A stretch of DNA of 64,000 nucleotides from Metabacillus sp. FJAT-52054 (GTDB taxonomy: Bacteria; Bacillota; Bacilli; Bacillales; Bacillaceae), in NCBI RefSeq assembly GCF_037201815.1, contig NZ_CP147407.1:2426723-2490722 (forward strand), in the 5' to 3' direction. This document shows positions 55,846 to 64,000 of this stretch, one piece after another. A program made the translations under genes and the position numbers. Each line of letters starts with the position of its first letter. The stretch's first letter is position 1. The notes beneath the pieces were generated by a model that saw only the letters and a program-made list of their open reading frames with translations, did no database searches and was not told the DNA's origin.

Positions 55846-57267
55846 TCAGCTGTGGATGGCTTTTCCATCAACGGCCAGCGCCGCTTCACCAATTGCTTCC
55901 GATAACGTTGGATGAGGATGAATGGTGCGGCCAATCTCCCACGGAGTGGCATCGAGCACACGCGCAAGGCCCGCTTCTGAAATCATATCGGTTACATGCG
56001 GTCCGATCATATGAACACCTAATAGATCATCGGTATCCTTATCAGCTACGATTTTCACAAATCCATCAGATTCCCCGTACACTAGTGCTTTTCCAATGGC
56101 ACGGAAAGAAAATTTGCCGGTTTTAACATTGTAGCCTTTTTCTTTCGCTTCCTCCTCGGTGTACCCTACACTTGCAGCTTCCGGAGTGGAATAAATACAC
56201 TTCGAGACAAGTGAATAGTCAATCGGATGAGGATTTTGGTTTGCTATATGCTCTACAGCCAAAATTCCTTCATGCGATGCCACGTGTGCCAGCTGAAGTC
56301 CTCCGTTCACATCCCCAATCGCATAGATGTGCGATTCCTTCGTCTGCATGTATGAATTTACTTTAATAAAGCCCTTTTCTACCTGAATATCCGTATTTTC
56401 AAGACCGATTCCTTCTACATTAGCCTGTCTTCCTACAGATACGAGCATTTTTGAGGCTTCAAATGACTGATTGGATCCATTTTTCTCAGCTTCAACGAAA
56501 ACCCCGTTCTCTTTTTTCAACGTTTCCGGCAATACTTTAGCTCCCGTTACAATGTTGACCCCTTTTTTCTTGAGAAGACGCTGCATTTCTTTGGAAATTT
56601 CGGCATCCTCCAGCGGAAGAATCCGGTCTGCATATTCGATCACTGTAATATGGACACCGAAGTCAGACAGCATGGAAGCCCATTCTATTCCAATTACTCC
56701 GCCTCCGACGATGATCATGGAATCTGGTAAACTTTCCAGCTTCAGTGCATCATCTGATGTCAGCACTGTATCCCCGTCTATTTCAAGACCTGGGAGGGAA
56801 CGGGGACGCGAGCCTGTAGCGACGATCACATTTTTAGGAATCAGCATTTCATTTTCGGTGCCATTATTCATCTCTACGGAGATCGTACCAGGCATAGGCG
56901 AGAAAATAGAAGGGCCTAAAATTCGGCCAAGTCCCTCATACACATCGATTTTCCCTTGCTTCATTAGGTGCTGCACACCTTTATGGAGCTGATCAACAAT
57001 ACCTTGTTTCCGTTCCTGCACCCGCGGAAAATTCAGTTCTACTCCAGAAACGGAAACCCCGAATTCTTCTGATTTCTTCGTTTGTGCAAAAACCTCTGCG
57101 CTTCTGAGAAGTGCTTTGCTTGGGATACAGCCTGCATGCAGACAGGTTCCGCCGAGCAAGCCTTTTTCAACAATGGCTGTTTTTAATCCAAGCTGAGAAG
57201 CGCGGATCGCTGCCACATATCCGCCAGTTCCTCCGCCGACAATAACGAGATCATATTCTGTCGCCAT
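55846..57267 (-). CDS. lpdV: Dihydrolipoamide dehydrogenase E3 (LpdV)
   Basis: A 473-residue flavoprotein disulfide reductase that reoxidises the lipoyl group of BkdB with NAD. The FAD-binding GGGTGGYVAAIRASQLG is at the N-terminus; the redox disulfide is in GGTCLHAGCIPSKAL; NAD motif VGGGVIGIEWAS; the dimer His/Glu pair is in IHPHPTLSEAIGEA. The CLHxGC form is typical of LpdV, as opposed to PdhD. It lies 18 bp after buk. Confidence 0.96.
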   Translation of the reverse strand: MATEYDLVIVGGGTGGYVAAIRASQLGLKTAIVEKGLLGGTCLHAGCIPSKALLRSAEVFAQTKKSEEFGVSVSGVELNFPRVQERKQGIVDQLHKGVQHLMKQGKIDVYEGLGRILGPSIFSPMPGTISVEMNNGTENEMLIPKNVIVATGSRPRSLPGLEIDGDTVLTSDDALKLESLPDSMIIVGGGVIGIEWASMLSDFGVHITVIEYADRILPLEDAEISKEMQRLLKKKGVNIVTGAKVLPETLKKENGVFVEAEKNGSNQSFEASKMLVSVGRQANVEGIGLENTDIQVEKGFIKVNSYMQTKESHIYAIGDVNGGLQLAHVASHEGILAVEHIANQNPHPIDYSLVSKCIYSTPEAASVGYTEEEAKEKGYNVKTGKFSFRAIGKALVYGESDGFVKIVADKDTDDLLGVHMIGPHVTDMISEAGLARVLDATPWEIGRTIHPHPTLSEAIGEAALAVDGKAIHS

Positions 57268-57285
57268 AAAATAAACTCCCTTCTG

Positions 57286-58395
57286 CTAGCCGAATACCTT
57301 AGCCGGTTTCTTCGTTCCGGGATATTCTTTAGCCTGTTCTTCTTTTTTTAATACCCGAAGAGCACCTTCAGCCAGTGCCTGCAATTCATTCTCACCCGGC
57401 AGAATAAGGACATCCGCGATCCAATCTACATGACTGGAAATGAGTGAGGCAAAACGTTTGCCATGTGCAAGACCTCCAGTAAGAACAATGGCGTCGACCT
57501 TTCCTTTTAATACTGCACTCGCCGCGCCAATTTCTTTTCCTACCTGATAAGCCATAGCATCCATTACAAGCTTTGCCTTTTCGTCTCCATCTTCAACCAT
57601 TTTCTCCGCTTTAATAGCATCATTTGTACCAAGGTAGCCAACCATTCCGCCCTGTCCTACAAGCTTCTTCATCACTTCTTCACGGTAATAGTCTCCTGAA
57701 AAGCACATGGAAATGAGGTCTCCTGCCGGAACAGTTCCTGCACGTTCCGGACTGAATGGCCCGTCGCCGTGAAGACCATTATTTACATCTACAACTCGTC
57801 CTTTTTTATGGACACCGACAGTAATCCCGCCGCCCATATGGGTCACGATGATGTTGAGTTCCTCATACTTTTTTCCGTATTGCGCTGCTGCTTTTCTAGC
57901 CATCGCTTTCTGATTCAGGGCATGAAAGATGCTTTTGCGTTCAATTGCAGGCATACCGGATATTTTAGCTATGGGTTCCATTTCATCCACTACAACGGGA
58001 TCTACTATGAAAGCTGGAATATTTAATCCACAAGCAATTTCATGGGCAATGATTCCGCCCAAATTGGAAGCATGCTGGCCGGCATAACCCTTTTCCAGGT
58101 CCTCCAGCATCCTGCTGTTCACCTTATAGGTGCCACCCTCTATAGGGCGGAGCAGACCCCCTCTTCCGCATACGGCAGAAAGCTTTGAAATGTTGATCCC
58201 TTCCTCGTCCATTGCTTCTAATATCGCGTTTTTCCGAAAATGATATTGGCTGATGACAGATGGAAATTCATTGATTTCCTCTGTGCTGTGCCTGATGGTT
58301 TTCTCTAAGATGGGCCGATCGGAATCAAACACGCCGATTTTGGTCGAGGTTGATCCGGGATTGAGCACCAATATCCGATAATCTGTTTCCTGCAA
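57286..58395 (-). CDS. buk: Butyrate kinase (branched-chain acyl kinase)
   Basis: A 369-residue acetokinase-family enzyme making acids and ATP from acyl phosphates. Motifs are [15 protein letters not shown] (phosphate loop), [21 protein letters not shown], and [29 protein letters not shown]. The frame reaches ATG 58410, but that codon is inside the GGAGG site; the TTG at 58395 is eight bases after it and is the likelier start. With ptb it converts branched acyl-CoA to acid. Fourth-from-last in a continuous minus-strand operon. Confidence 0.92.
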   Translation of the reverse strand: MQETDYRILVLNPGSTSTKIGVFDSDRPILEKTIRHSTEEINEFPSVISQYHFRKNAILEAMDEEGINISKLSAVCGRGGLLRPIEGGTYKVNSRMLEDLEKGYAGQHASNLGGIIAHEIACGLNIPAFIVDPVVVDEMEPIAKISGMPAIERKSIFHALNQKAMARKAAAQYGKKYEELNIIVTHMGGGITVGVHKKGRVVDVNNGLHGDGPFSPERAGTVPAGDLISMCFSGDYYREEVMKKLVGQGGMVGYLGTNDAIKAEKMVEDGDEKAKLVMDAMAYQVGKEIGAASAVLKGKVDAIVLTGGLAHGKRFASLISSHVDWIADVLILPGENELQALAEGALRVLKKEEQAKEYPGTKKPAKVFG

Positions 58396-58447
58396 AAGAA
58401 TGTCCTCCATTTCTAAACAAATCCAAATCGTATATAGTCCGCTTCTT

Positions 58448-59542
58448 TTATCTGCGGTTTAAGATATGCTGGCCGTTCTGCAGAAATTGGCTTCTTGAAT
58501 TTCTCATGCGCTCAATTCTTTCTTCCGCAAGACGGTCTGCCGCTTTATAAGTCGGAATGCTGTCACGCTTCGCAATTTCAAGGACGCTTTCAATGTTGCT
58601 GTATATGCTTTCAACCTTTTTCAGAGCTCGATCGCGATTGTAGCCGTAAAGTTCATCTGCTACGTTAATTACTCCGCCGGCGTTGATCACGTAATCCGGT
58701 GCATACACAATTCCCATTTCATGAATGGTATCTCCATGACGTGTTTCTTTCAGTTGATTGTTTGCTGCTCCCGCGATAACACGTGCCTTCAACTGAGGGA
58801 TCGTGTCGTCGTTTATTGTTGCACCTAGCGCACAAGGAGCGTAAATATCGCAGTCCACACTGTAAATTTCATTTGGATCAACAGCCTTCGCACCAAATTC
58901 TTCCACCGCACGCTGAACAGCTTCTTTGTTTATATCTGTTACAATCAGCTGTGCCCCTTCTTCATGCAGGTAGCGGCAAAGATTGAAAGCTACGTTGCCT
59001 ATCCCTTGTACCGCGATTACCTTGCCTTCAAGCGAATCGGATCCGAATGCTTCTTTAGCAGCTGCCTTCATTCCTCTGTATACGCCAAATGCAGTGACAG
59101 GGGATGGATTTCCAGAAGAGCCGAATGCCGGAGAAATACCCGTAACAAATTTCGTTTCCTCATGGATAATATCCATATCTTCAACTGTTGTACCAACATC
59201 TTCTGCAGTTATGTATCTTCCGTTTAACCCTTGAATGTAGCGGCCGAATGCACGGAACATTTCTTCATTTTTATCTTTTCTCGGATCTCCAATAATAACC
59301 GTTTTTCCTCCGCCAAGATTCAATCCTGCAGCTGCATTTTTATAGGTCATGCCGCGTGAAAGTCTAAGTGCATCCTCAACAGCTGCTTCTTCGGATTCGT
59401 ATGTCCACATGCGTGTTCCGCCTAAGGCAGGTCCAAGAGTCGTATCATGAATCGCAATGATTGCTTTTAAACCTGATTGCTTGTCCTGGCAGAATACCAC
59501 TTGCTCATAATCGTATTGCTCCATATATTTGAAAAGTTCCAT
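58448..59542 (-). CDS. bcd: Leucine (branched-chain amino acid) dehydrogenase
   Basis: A 364-residue NAD-dependent dehydrogenase that deaminates leucine, valine and isoleucine to 2-oxoacids. The catalytic Lys lies in [13 protein letters not shown], and the substrate-loop Lys in [14 protein letters not shown]. Rossmann motif [21 protein letters not shown] precedes ATG 59542, giving the known Bcd length. It supplies the oxoacid substrates of the BKD complex encoded downstream. Confidence 0.96.
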   Translation of the reverse strand: MELFKYMEQYDYEQVVFCQDKQSGLKAIIAIHDTTLGPALGGTRMWTYESEEAAVEDALRLSRGMTYKNAAAGLNLGGGKTVIIGDPRKDKNEEMFRAFGRYIQGLNGRYITAEDVGTTVEDMDIIHEETKFVTGISPAFGSSGNPSPVTAFGVYRGMKAAAKEAFGSDSLEGKVIAVQGIGNVAFNLCRYLHEEGAQLIVTDINKEAVQRAVEEFGAKAVDPNEIYSVDCDIYAPCALGATINDDTIPQLKARVIAGAANNQLKETRHGDTIHEMGIVYAPDYVINAGGVINVADELYGYNRDRALKKVESIYSNIESVLEIAKRDSIPTYKAADRLAEERIERMRNSRSQFLQNGQHILNRR

Positions 59543-59572
59543 CTTTGTTTCCTCCCTGATTTTCATTTGTAT

Positions 59573-60469
59573 TTATTCATTCGTAGTACAGATTGCTAGT
59601 GCTAGGGAATACAATTTGCTTTCAGCAGTGTCAGAACGGCTCGTTAAAATGATTGGAGCTTTTGCTCCTGCAATGAGTCCGCCAACCTTTGCCTGGGCAA
59701 AATAAGTCAATGATTTGTAAAAAACATTGCCCGCTTCTATATTCGGCATCAGCAGAATATCTGCTTGCCCGGCTACTTCACTTTCAATTCCCTTATGAAT
59801 GGCCGCTTCATTAGATACTGCGACATCCAGCGCCATTGGTCCGTCGATTAGACAGCCTTCGATTTGCCCTCTGCGATTCATCTGTGTTAATACGGCTGCA
59901 TCCAAAGTGGCCTGCATAGAAGGATTCACTACTTCAACAGCGGCAATTGGAGCAACTTTTGGGTTAGCAACCCCAAGCCTATTCGCTACCATAACGGCAT
60001 TTGAAGTAATTTGAAGCTTTTGCTGAAGATCCGGCTGCATATTCATAGCTACATCTGTCAGAAAAAGGAGCCGGTCCATTGAAGGGATATCAAAAACTGC
60101 AACATGTGACAATACACTTCCTGTACGAAGGCCGTATTCTTTATTCAGAACTTCCTTCAGTAATACAGCTGTTGGTAAGCCGCCTTTCATTAAAACGTCG
60201 GCCTCCTTGCTTCTTACTGCTTTTACGGCCATTTCTGCAGCAGTCTTTGGAGACTGGGCATGTACAATCCGAATAGAATGGCTTGTGCCGATTTTCCCCT
60301 CTAACAGGGCATAAATTTTCATTTCATCTCCAAAAAGAATAAACTCTGCTAAGCCTAGTTCGAGTGCCTTCCTGATCATTTCAATGACTTCATGATCTTC
60401 TGCAGCAGCGATTGCAACTCTTTTCCCTTGTATTCCGGCTGCATTTTGGAGAACTGTTTGCAATTTCAT
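59573..60469 (-). CDS. ptb: Phosphate butyryltransferase
   Basis: A 298-residue phosphotransacylase converting butyryl- or branched acyl-CoA to the acyl phosphate. It contains DVLMKGGLPTAVLLKEVLN and LLFLTDVAMNMQPDLQQK, both characteristic of Ptb, and ends NTPIILTSRSDT-like (KAPIILTSRSDTAESK). First gene of the operon, 45 bp downstream of the sigma-54 promoter. GAGGGTG precedes the ATG. Confidence 0.95.
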   Translation of the reverse strand: MKLQTVLQNAAGIQGKRVAIAAAEDHEVIEMIRKALELGLAEFILFGDEMKIYALLEGKIGTSHSIRIVHAQSPKTAAEMAVKAVRSKEADVLMKGGLPTAVLLKEVLNKEYGLRTGSVLSHVAVFDIPSMDRLLFLTDVAMNMQPDLQQKLQITSNAVMVANRLGVANPKVAPIAAVEVVNPSMQATLDAAVLTQMNRRGQIEGCLIDGPMALDVAVSNEAAIHKGIESEVAGQADILLMPNIEAGNVFYKSLTYFAQAKVGGLIAGAKAPIILTSRSDTAESKLYSLALAICTTNE

Positions 60470-60513
60470 GCTTGAATCACCCTCTTCAAAAATTCTGCAC
60501 CCATAGTTTATCT

Positions 60514-60530
60514 AAGCAAGAACTATGCCA
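60514..60530 (-). promoter_or_regulatory. Sigma-54 (SigL) promoter of the bkd operon
   Basis: On the minus strand TGGCAT (60530-60525), AGTTC, then TTGCTT (60519-60514). The GG and GC are 10 bp apart as required for the -24/-12 elements. It lies between bkdR and ptb. BkdR is a sigma-54 activator encoded upstream. Confidence 0.88.
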
Positions 60531-60573
60531 ACATACAAACGCTGACAACTCTGTATACACGAGGAGCCAACTC

Positions 60574-60589
60574 TGCAAATTATTGCACA
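60574..60589. promoter_or_regulatory. Candidate BkdR upstream activating site
   Basis: TGCAAATTATTGCACA contains the inverted repeat TGCAA/TTGCA (4-bp spacer). It lies 44 bp upstream of the -24 element and recurs exactly at 62715-62730, upstream of bkdR itself. Confidence 0.65.
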
Positions 60590-60598
60590 CTATGCACA

Positions 60599-62665
60599 TT
60601 ACTGCGTGCTATGTTTTGCAATTCCGTACTTCTCCATCTTGTAATAAAGACTTCGAAGAGAGATTCCTAAAGATTTAGCCGTTCGCGTCCGATTATACTC
60701 GAATTTTTGCAGGGATGCTTTAATAAAGTCTTCTTCGGTCCTTTCCATTGCCTCTGACAGAGTCATTTCCGGCTGGCTCAAATCAATTCCAGAAGCGGAT
60801 TGAGCCTGTTTTCGCGAAACGAAATCTGGCAGGTGGACAGCATTTATGCACCTTTCAGAGGGGTGCATAAAAATCATGGCTCTTCCCAAAATATTTTCAA
60901 GCTCCCTTACGTTTCCCGGCCAATCATGTGAGTGAAGAATTTGAGCAGCCTCCGGGGAGATCTCCTCAATATTCTTTCCGTAATCCTGGTTAATTTTCCT
61001 GATCAAATGGACACATAATGGGACAATGTCACCTTTACGCTGCCGGAGAGGAGGAATGGAAATTGGATACCGATTCAGCCGGTAATAGAGGTCCTCCCGA
61101 AAAGCCCCCTCTGTCATAGCCATTTCAATTTTTATATTAGTAGCAGCAATTACCCTGACATTAACAGGAATTGGCTTTGTCCCGCCTACGCGGACAATTT
61201 CTTTTTCCTGAAGTACCCGCAAAAGCTTTGCCTGCATTTGCGGGGAAAGCTCTCCAATTTCGTCCAGAAATATGCTTCCATTGTTCGCTTCCTCAAAAAA
61301 GCCGGTTTTTCCGCCCCGTTTAGCACCGGAAAATGCACCTTCCTCGTAACCGAAAAGCTCGCTCTCAAGCAGATTTTCCGCAATAGCAGCACAGTTAACC
61401 CTAATAAACTTGTTATATTTCCTGTCACTCTCATTATGTATTGCATGAGCAAACAGCTCTTTTCCTGTTCCCGATTCTCCGCGGAGAAGAACGGTAGCAG
61501 GCGTTTTGGCGCCAAGCTTCGCCTGTTCAATCGCGAGCTTCATTTCTTCACTTTCTCCGATAATATCTAAAAAGGTGTATTTTGCTTCAAGTGTTCTGAT
61601 GATTTGACGCGCTCTGCTCAATTCCGTTGTCAGCGTCTTTATTTCAGATACATCGTGAATAACTCCTACGCTTCCTTTCAGCTTACCGTCAACAATAACT
61701 GGTGCAACATTGACCAAAACATCCTTGCTGCTGCTCCCAACTTTCATCCGGACACCCCGAACAGCGCGCCTCGTCTGAAGCACCCTTAGATGCATGCTCT
61801 CTCCTTCAGAAATATCAGTAGTAGCAGGCAGGCCAATAATGTCCTCTTCCTTTAAACCGGTCATTCGGGTGTATGCAGGATTCACGAGAATCCCTCTCCC
61901 TTTTTCATCCACTACCGAAATTGCTTCATCTGATGACTGAATGATAGCTGTCAGCATCGTTTCAATTTCCCGGAGATTTGTAACTTCTTCAGCAAGCTGT
62001 ACGGCATCTGTAATATCCTTAAAAATGGAGAGCGCTCCCCTTAGGCTCCCGTCTTCATTCATAATAGGAATTCGAGTTGTAATGATTTTTAGCCCATTAT
62101 CCAGAACCTGCTCCTGGTTATATTCCGGTTCCTGGCTGTAAAGAACCTCTGGCAGCCTGGTTGAAGGAATGACCTCTCTTATTTTCCTGCCCAGCACATG
62201 ATTTCTCATGTGTCCTGTCACATTTTCTGCCACTCTGTTGAATAAAATGATGTCTTCGTTCGCATCAATTACGATCATTCCGTCATTTGTTGAATCAAAA
62301 ATCGTCGTATATTTGCCAGTCTGTTCTTTCAGCCTCGTAATCAGCTGCTCTTTTTCTCTAATTAATCTTGATATAATCAGTGCCACGGTTGAGGGAACGA
62401 TGATGGTTCGGCTGCTTCTGGCCTTCAAAAGGCCGTCCATGATTTGCGGGTCCCCCGTCGCTTCCATGACAACATCAATATCTTCAGTGAAAAGCATTTT
62501 CCAATTGGTGTGCACTGGAATTCCCTTCGCTCTTGCATAAACGATTCCCGGAGCTTCACTATCAATGTCGGCAACAGCCGCTACTTTCATCAGCTTAGTT
62601 TCGATGAGCATTTTCAACAAGACTGTTCCGCCTTTACCTGCACCCACAAGCAACACTTTTTGCAT
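60599..62665 (-). CDS. bkdR: Sigma-54-dependent activator BkdR
   Basis: A 688-residue activator. Residues 1-100 have a Rossmann-like start [19 protein letters not shown]; two PAS domains follow (around 115-220 and 235-345); the AAA+ domain has [11 protein letters not shown], Walker [11 protein letters not shown] and the sigma-54 contact loop as GAFSGA (Ser for the usual Thr); the Fis-type HTH is at the C-terminus ([20 protein letters not shown]). AGGGGATC precedes ATG 62665; the frame runs on upstream to 62740. The N-terminal nucleotide- or ligand-binding domain may sense branched-chain catabolites. Confidence 0.93.
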   Translation of the reverse strand: MQKVLLVGAGKGGTVLLKMLIETKLMKVAAVADIDSEAPGIVYARAKGIPVHTNWKMLFTEDIDVVMEATGDPQIMDGLLKARSSRTIIVPSTVALIISRLIREKEQLITRLKEQTGKYTTIFDSTNDGMIVIDANEDIILFNRVAENVTGHMRNHVLGRKIREVIPSTRLPEVLYSQEPEYNQEQVLDNGLKIITTRIPIMNEDGSLRGALSIFKDITDAVQLAEEVTNLREIETMLTAIIQSSDEAISVVDEKGRGILVNPAYTRMTGLKEEDIIGLPATTDISEGESMHLRVLQTRRAVRGVRMKVGSSSKDVLVNVAPVIVDGKLKGSVGVIHDVSEIKTLTTELSRARQIIRTLEAKYTFLDIIGESEEMKLAIEQAKLGAKTPATVLLRGESGTGKELFAHAIHNESDRKYNKFIRVNCAAIAENLLESELFGYEEGAFSGAKRGGKTGFFEEANNGSIFLDEIGELSPQMQAKLLRVLQEKEIVRVGGTKPIPVNVRVIAATNIKIEMAMTEGAFREDLYYRLNRYPISIPPLRQRKGDIVPLCVHLIRKINQDYGKNIEEISPEAAQILHSHDWPGNVRELENILGRAMIFMHPSERCINAVHLPDFVSRKQAQSASGIDLSQPEMTLSEAMERTEEDFIKASLQKFEYNRTRTAKSLGISLRSLYYKMEKYGIAKHSTQ

Positions 62666-62714
62666 AAAGATCCCCTTTGAACATGAAAAGTTTTTCATCC
62701 TAAACATCTTATTT

Positions 62715-62730
62715 TGCAAATTATTGCACA
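62715..62730. promoter_or_regulatory. Second copy of candidate BkdR site
   Basis: TGCAAATTATTGCACA, identical over 16 bases to 60574-60589, 50 bp upstream of the bkdR start. It would fit autoregulation. Confidence 0.6.
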
Positions 62731-62820
62731 AATCAATCATATCACACAGAACTGCCTTGACAAATCTTTTTTAAAAGCGAAAAATATACTTAATAATAGC
62801 AATTGGAAAGGGTTACAGAG

Positions 62821-63057
62821 ATGTCCAGAATTATAGCATTACTCATCGTATTAATACCGGGCATTATGGCTGCCTATGGAATCAAACTCTTGCGGGATCT
62901 TTTTTTTGGTATTCTTCAACCGCCTATTCCTTCTTTGCTTGTTCAATTCATTCTTGGAGTTCTATTGTTCATCGGAGGGCTCGGTTTCACTGCAGGATTT
63001 ATTTTTTATCGGGACCGCAAGCATAATAAGGTTCAGAAGCGTTTTAGCAAAAGATAA
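62821..63057 (+). CDS. yqzF: DUF2627 membrane protein YqzF
   Basis: A 78-residue protein with two membrane helices (SRIIALLIVLIPGIMAAYGI and LLVQFILGVLLFIGGLGFTAGFIFY) and a basic C-terminal tail. Size and position next to bkdR match Bacillus YqzF. The frame opens at 62803, but AAAGGG lies eight bases before ATG 62821. Function unknown. TTGACA at 62757-62762 could be its -35 box; a -10 box is unclear. Confidence 0.85.
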   Translation: MSRIIALLIVLIPGIMAAYGIKLLRDLFFGILQPPIPSLLVQFILGVLLFIGGLGFTAGFIFYRDRKHNKVQKRFSKR

Positions 63058-63097
63058 TAAAAAGGAAGGCACTCCTCCTGGGATGCCTTCCTTTCTT
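63058..63097. terminator. Terminator between yqzF and yqiK
   Basis: AAAGGAAGGCA (63061-63071) and TGCCTTCCTTT (63084-63094) are perfect arms, with T runs beyond. Confidence 0.85.
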
Positions 63098-63832
63098 TTA
63101 CTTTATCGATTTCTTTATTTCAATTGCTTTTCCAGGATAATCGGTAAAAAAACCGTCACTTTCCCATTCGAATAGCATGTGCATTTCCTTCTCATCATTA
63201 ACGGTAAAAGGACGGACAGAGATACTGTTTTCCCTTGATAAGTCGATTAGTTCATTTTTAACAGTCCTCATTAATGGATGGATGGCCCTTGCGCCTGCTC
63301 TTCTGGCATAATCGTAAGGCTTGTAGATACCGTCTGTGTAAAGCAGGGCTGTCTCAATCCTGGGTTCTGTTTTGAGAGCTAAAACCATACTTGAGTGATT
63401 GAAGGATGATAAAATCACTCGCTCATCCAATTCGAATTGTTTCACCAAGTTAATTACTTTTTCCTCAAGCCCTGAATACTCGATCATATTGTTCTTTAAT
63501 TCAATATTAATGATAAATGGTTCAGCGCTTGCAGAAGCCCATTCCAAAACCTCTTTTAATAGCGGTATTCTCGCTTCTTCCTTATACTCCTCAAATTTCC
63601 AGCTTGCATCTAAACGAACGATTTCATCAGCTGAATAGTCTTTTACAAATCCCGAACCATTTGTCGTTCGATCCAGCGTTTCATCATGAATGACAACCGG
63701 TATGTGATCCTTGCTAAGATGAACATCAAGTTCAATTCCATCTGCCCCTAAACGAATCGCCTCTTTAAATGATATCATTGTATTTTCCGGTCTTGTCCCG
63801 GCCGCACCTCTATGTCCAAAAATTAGTGTCAT
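63098..63832 (-). CDS. yqiK: Glycerophosphodiester phosphodiesterase YqiK
   Basis: A 244-residue cytoplasmic GDPD with the signature [17 protein letters not shown] at the N-terminus, metal-binding Glu-Asp in [16 protein letters not shown] and His in [14 protein letters not shown]. The TIM-barrel ends with [26 protein letters not shown]. There is no signal peptide. GAAGGTGACAG precedes ATG 63832. It releases glycerol 3-phosphate from deacylated phospholipids. Position matches B. subtilis yqiK. Confidence 0.94.
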   Translation of the reverse strand: MTLIFGHRGAAGTRPENTMISFKEAIRLGADGIELDVHLSKDHIPVVIHDETLDRTTNGSGFVKDYSADEIVRLDASWKFEEYKEEARIPLLKEVLEWASASAEPFIINIELKNNMIEYSGLEEKVINLVKQFELDERVILSSFNHSSMVLALKTEPRIETALLYTDGIYKPYDYARRAGARAIHPLMRTVKNELIDLSRENSISVRPFTVNDEKEMHMLFEWESDGFFTDYPGKAIEIKKSIK

Positions 63833-63888
63833 TCTGTCACCTTCTCTCTTTTAGTATCTCCTATACTCTATACCACAAAATTCAACCT

Positions 63889-63925
63889 TAAAAAACGCCT
63901 GCCCCATGGGAGGGGATCAGGCGTC
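63889..63925 (-). terminator. Rho-independent terminator
   Basis: On the minus strand GACGCCTGATCCCC and GGGGCAGGCGTT form a stem with a short loop, followed by TTTTT. It ends the partial gene at the right edge. Confidence 0.75.
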
Positions 63926-63931
63926 TTAAAA

Positions 63932-64000
63932 TCAGTTTTTAGAATAAGTCATCTTTGAAGAATCATGCAGGATGGTGTAGCCTCCGCCCATCATTAGGCT
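63932..64000 (-). CDS. Partial CDS, C-terminus only, unknown
   Basis: The last 22 codons of a minus-strand gene ending LMMGGGYTILHDSSKMTYSKN and TGA (63932-63934), with a terminator shortly after it. The frame is supported only by position and the terminator. I cannot identify the protein from this fragment. Confidence 0.5.
   Translation of the reverse strand, partial: SLMMGGGYTILHDSSKMTYSKN

Overview
The window is chromosomal DNA of a Gram-positive, spore-forming member of the Bacillaceae (Bacillus sensu lato). The evidence is strong GGAGG-type ribosome binding sites, frequent TTG/GTG starts, a T-box leader, the stressosome miniprotein Prli42, the glcU-gdh pair known from forespores, LexA(DinR)-type SOS boxes, and a gene order that follows the Bacillus subtilis yqiK-bkd-yqiXYZ-yqjA...yqkC segment, read here from right to left. 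Genus cannot be fixed from sequence alone. No rRNA, tRNA or CRISPR array was seen.

Layout, left to right. 1-3.5 kb: partial unknown gene, an esterase, and a YtrA-type repressor/ABC transporter operon with its promoter and operator. 3.5-9 kb: yqkC, yqkB, a CDGSH protein, an HPr-like gene interrupted by an in-frame TGA, the YolD-like/Y-family polymerase pair with tandem LexA boxes, yqzH, a DinB-like gene, a 21-bp tandem repeat array between two convergent terminators, an acetyltransferase and a small membrane protein. 9-16.5 kb: two tandem, full-length CYP102-type P450-reductase fusions with a TetR-family regulator and a perfect 20-bp operator palindrome. 16.6-26 kb: yqjQ, yqjP, T-box-proI, a quinone oxidoreductase, yqjN, namA, a GH73 hydrolase, rpmG and rnz. 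26-34 kb: a small uncharacterised transcription unit, zwf, a cyclase, gdh-glcU, gndA and polY1, so the glucose dehydrogenase operon sits inside the pentose phosphate locus. 34-44 kb: a CheW protein, a nucleotidyltransferase, yqjE-yqjD-yqjC, prli42, an L,D-transpeptidase, yqjA, the art (yqiXYZ) amino acid transporter and brxB.

44-64 kb is a branched-chain acyl-CoA catabolic region: meaB-mutB-mutA (methylmalonyl-CoA mutase and its chaperone), bmrU, an IS1182-family insertion sequence, the complete bkd operon (ptb-bcd-buk-lpdV-bkdAA-bkdAB-bkdB) behind a sigma-54 promoter, its activator bkdR, yqzF and yqiK. With yqjC (epimerase) and yqjD (carboxyltransferase) the window encodes most of a route from valine/isoleucine through propionyl-CoA to succinyl-CoA; biotin carboxylase and biotin carrier subunits are not here.

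The least explained elements are the 21-bp repeat array (about 7392-7748), the HPr-like gene with an in-frame TGA, the ~200-nt promoter-ORF-hairpin unit between rnz and zwf, a 14-bp perfect hairpin that covers the ribosome binding site of the L,D-transpeptidase gene, and a 16-bp sequence shared by the bkdR and ptb upstream regions.
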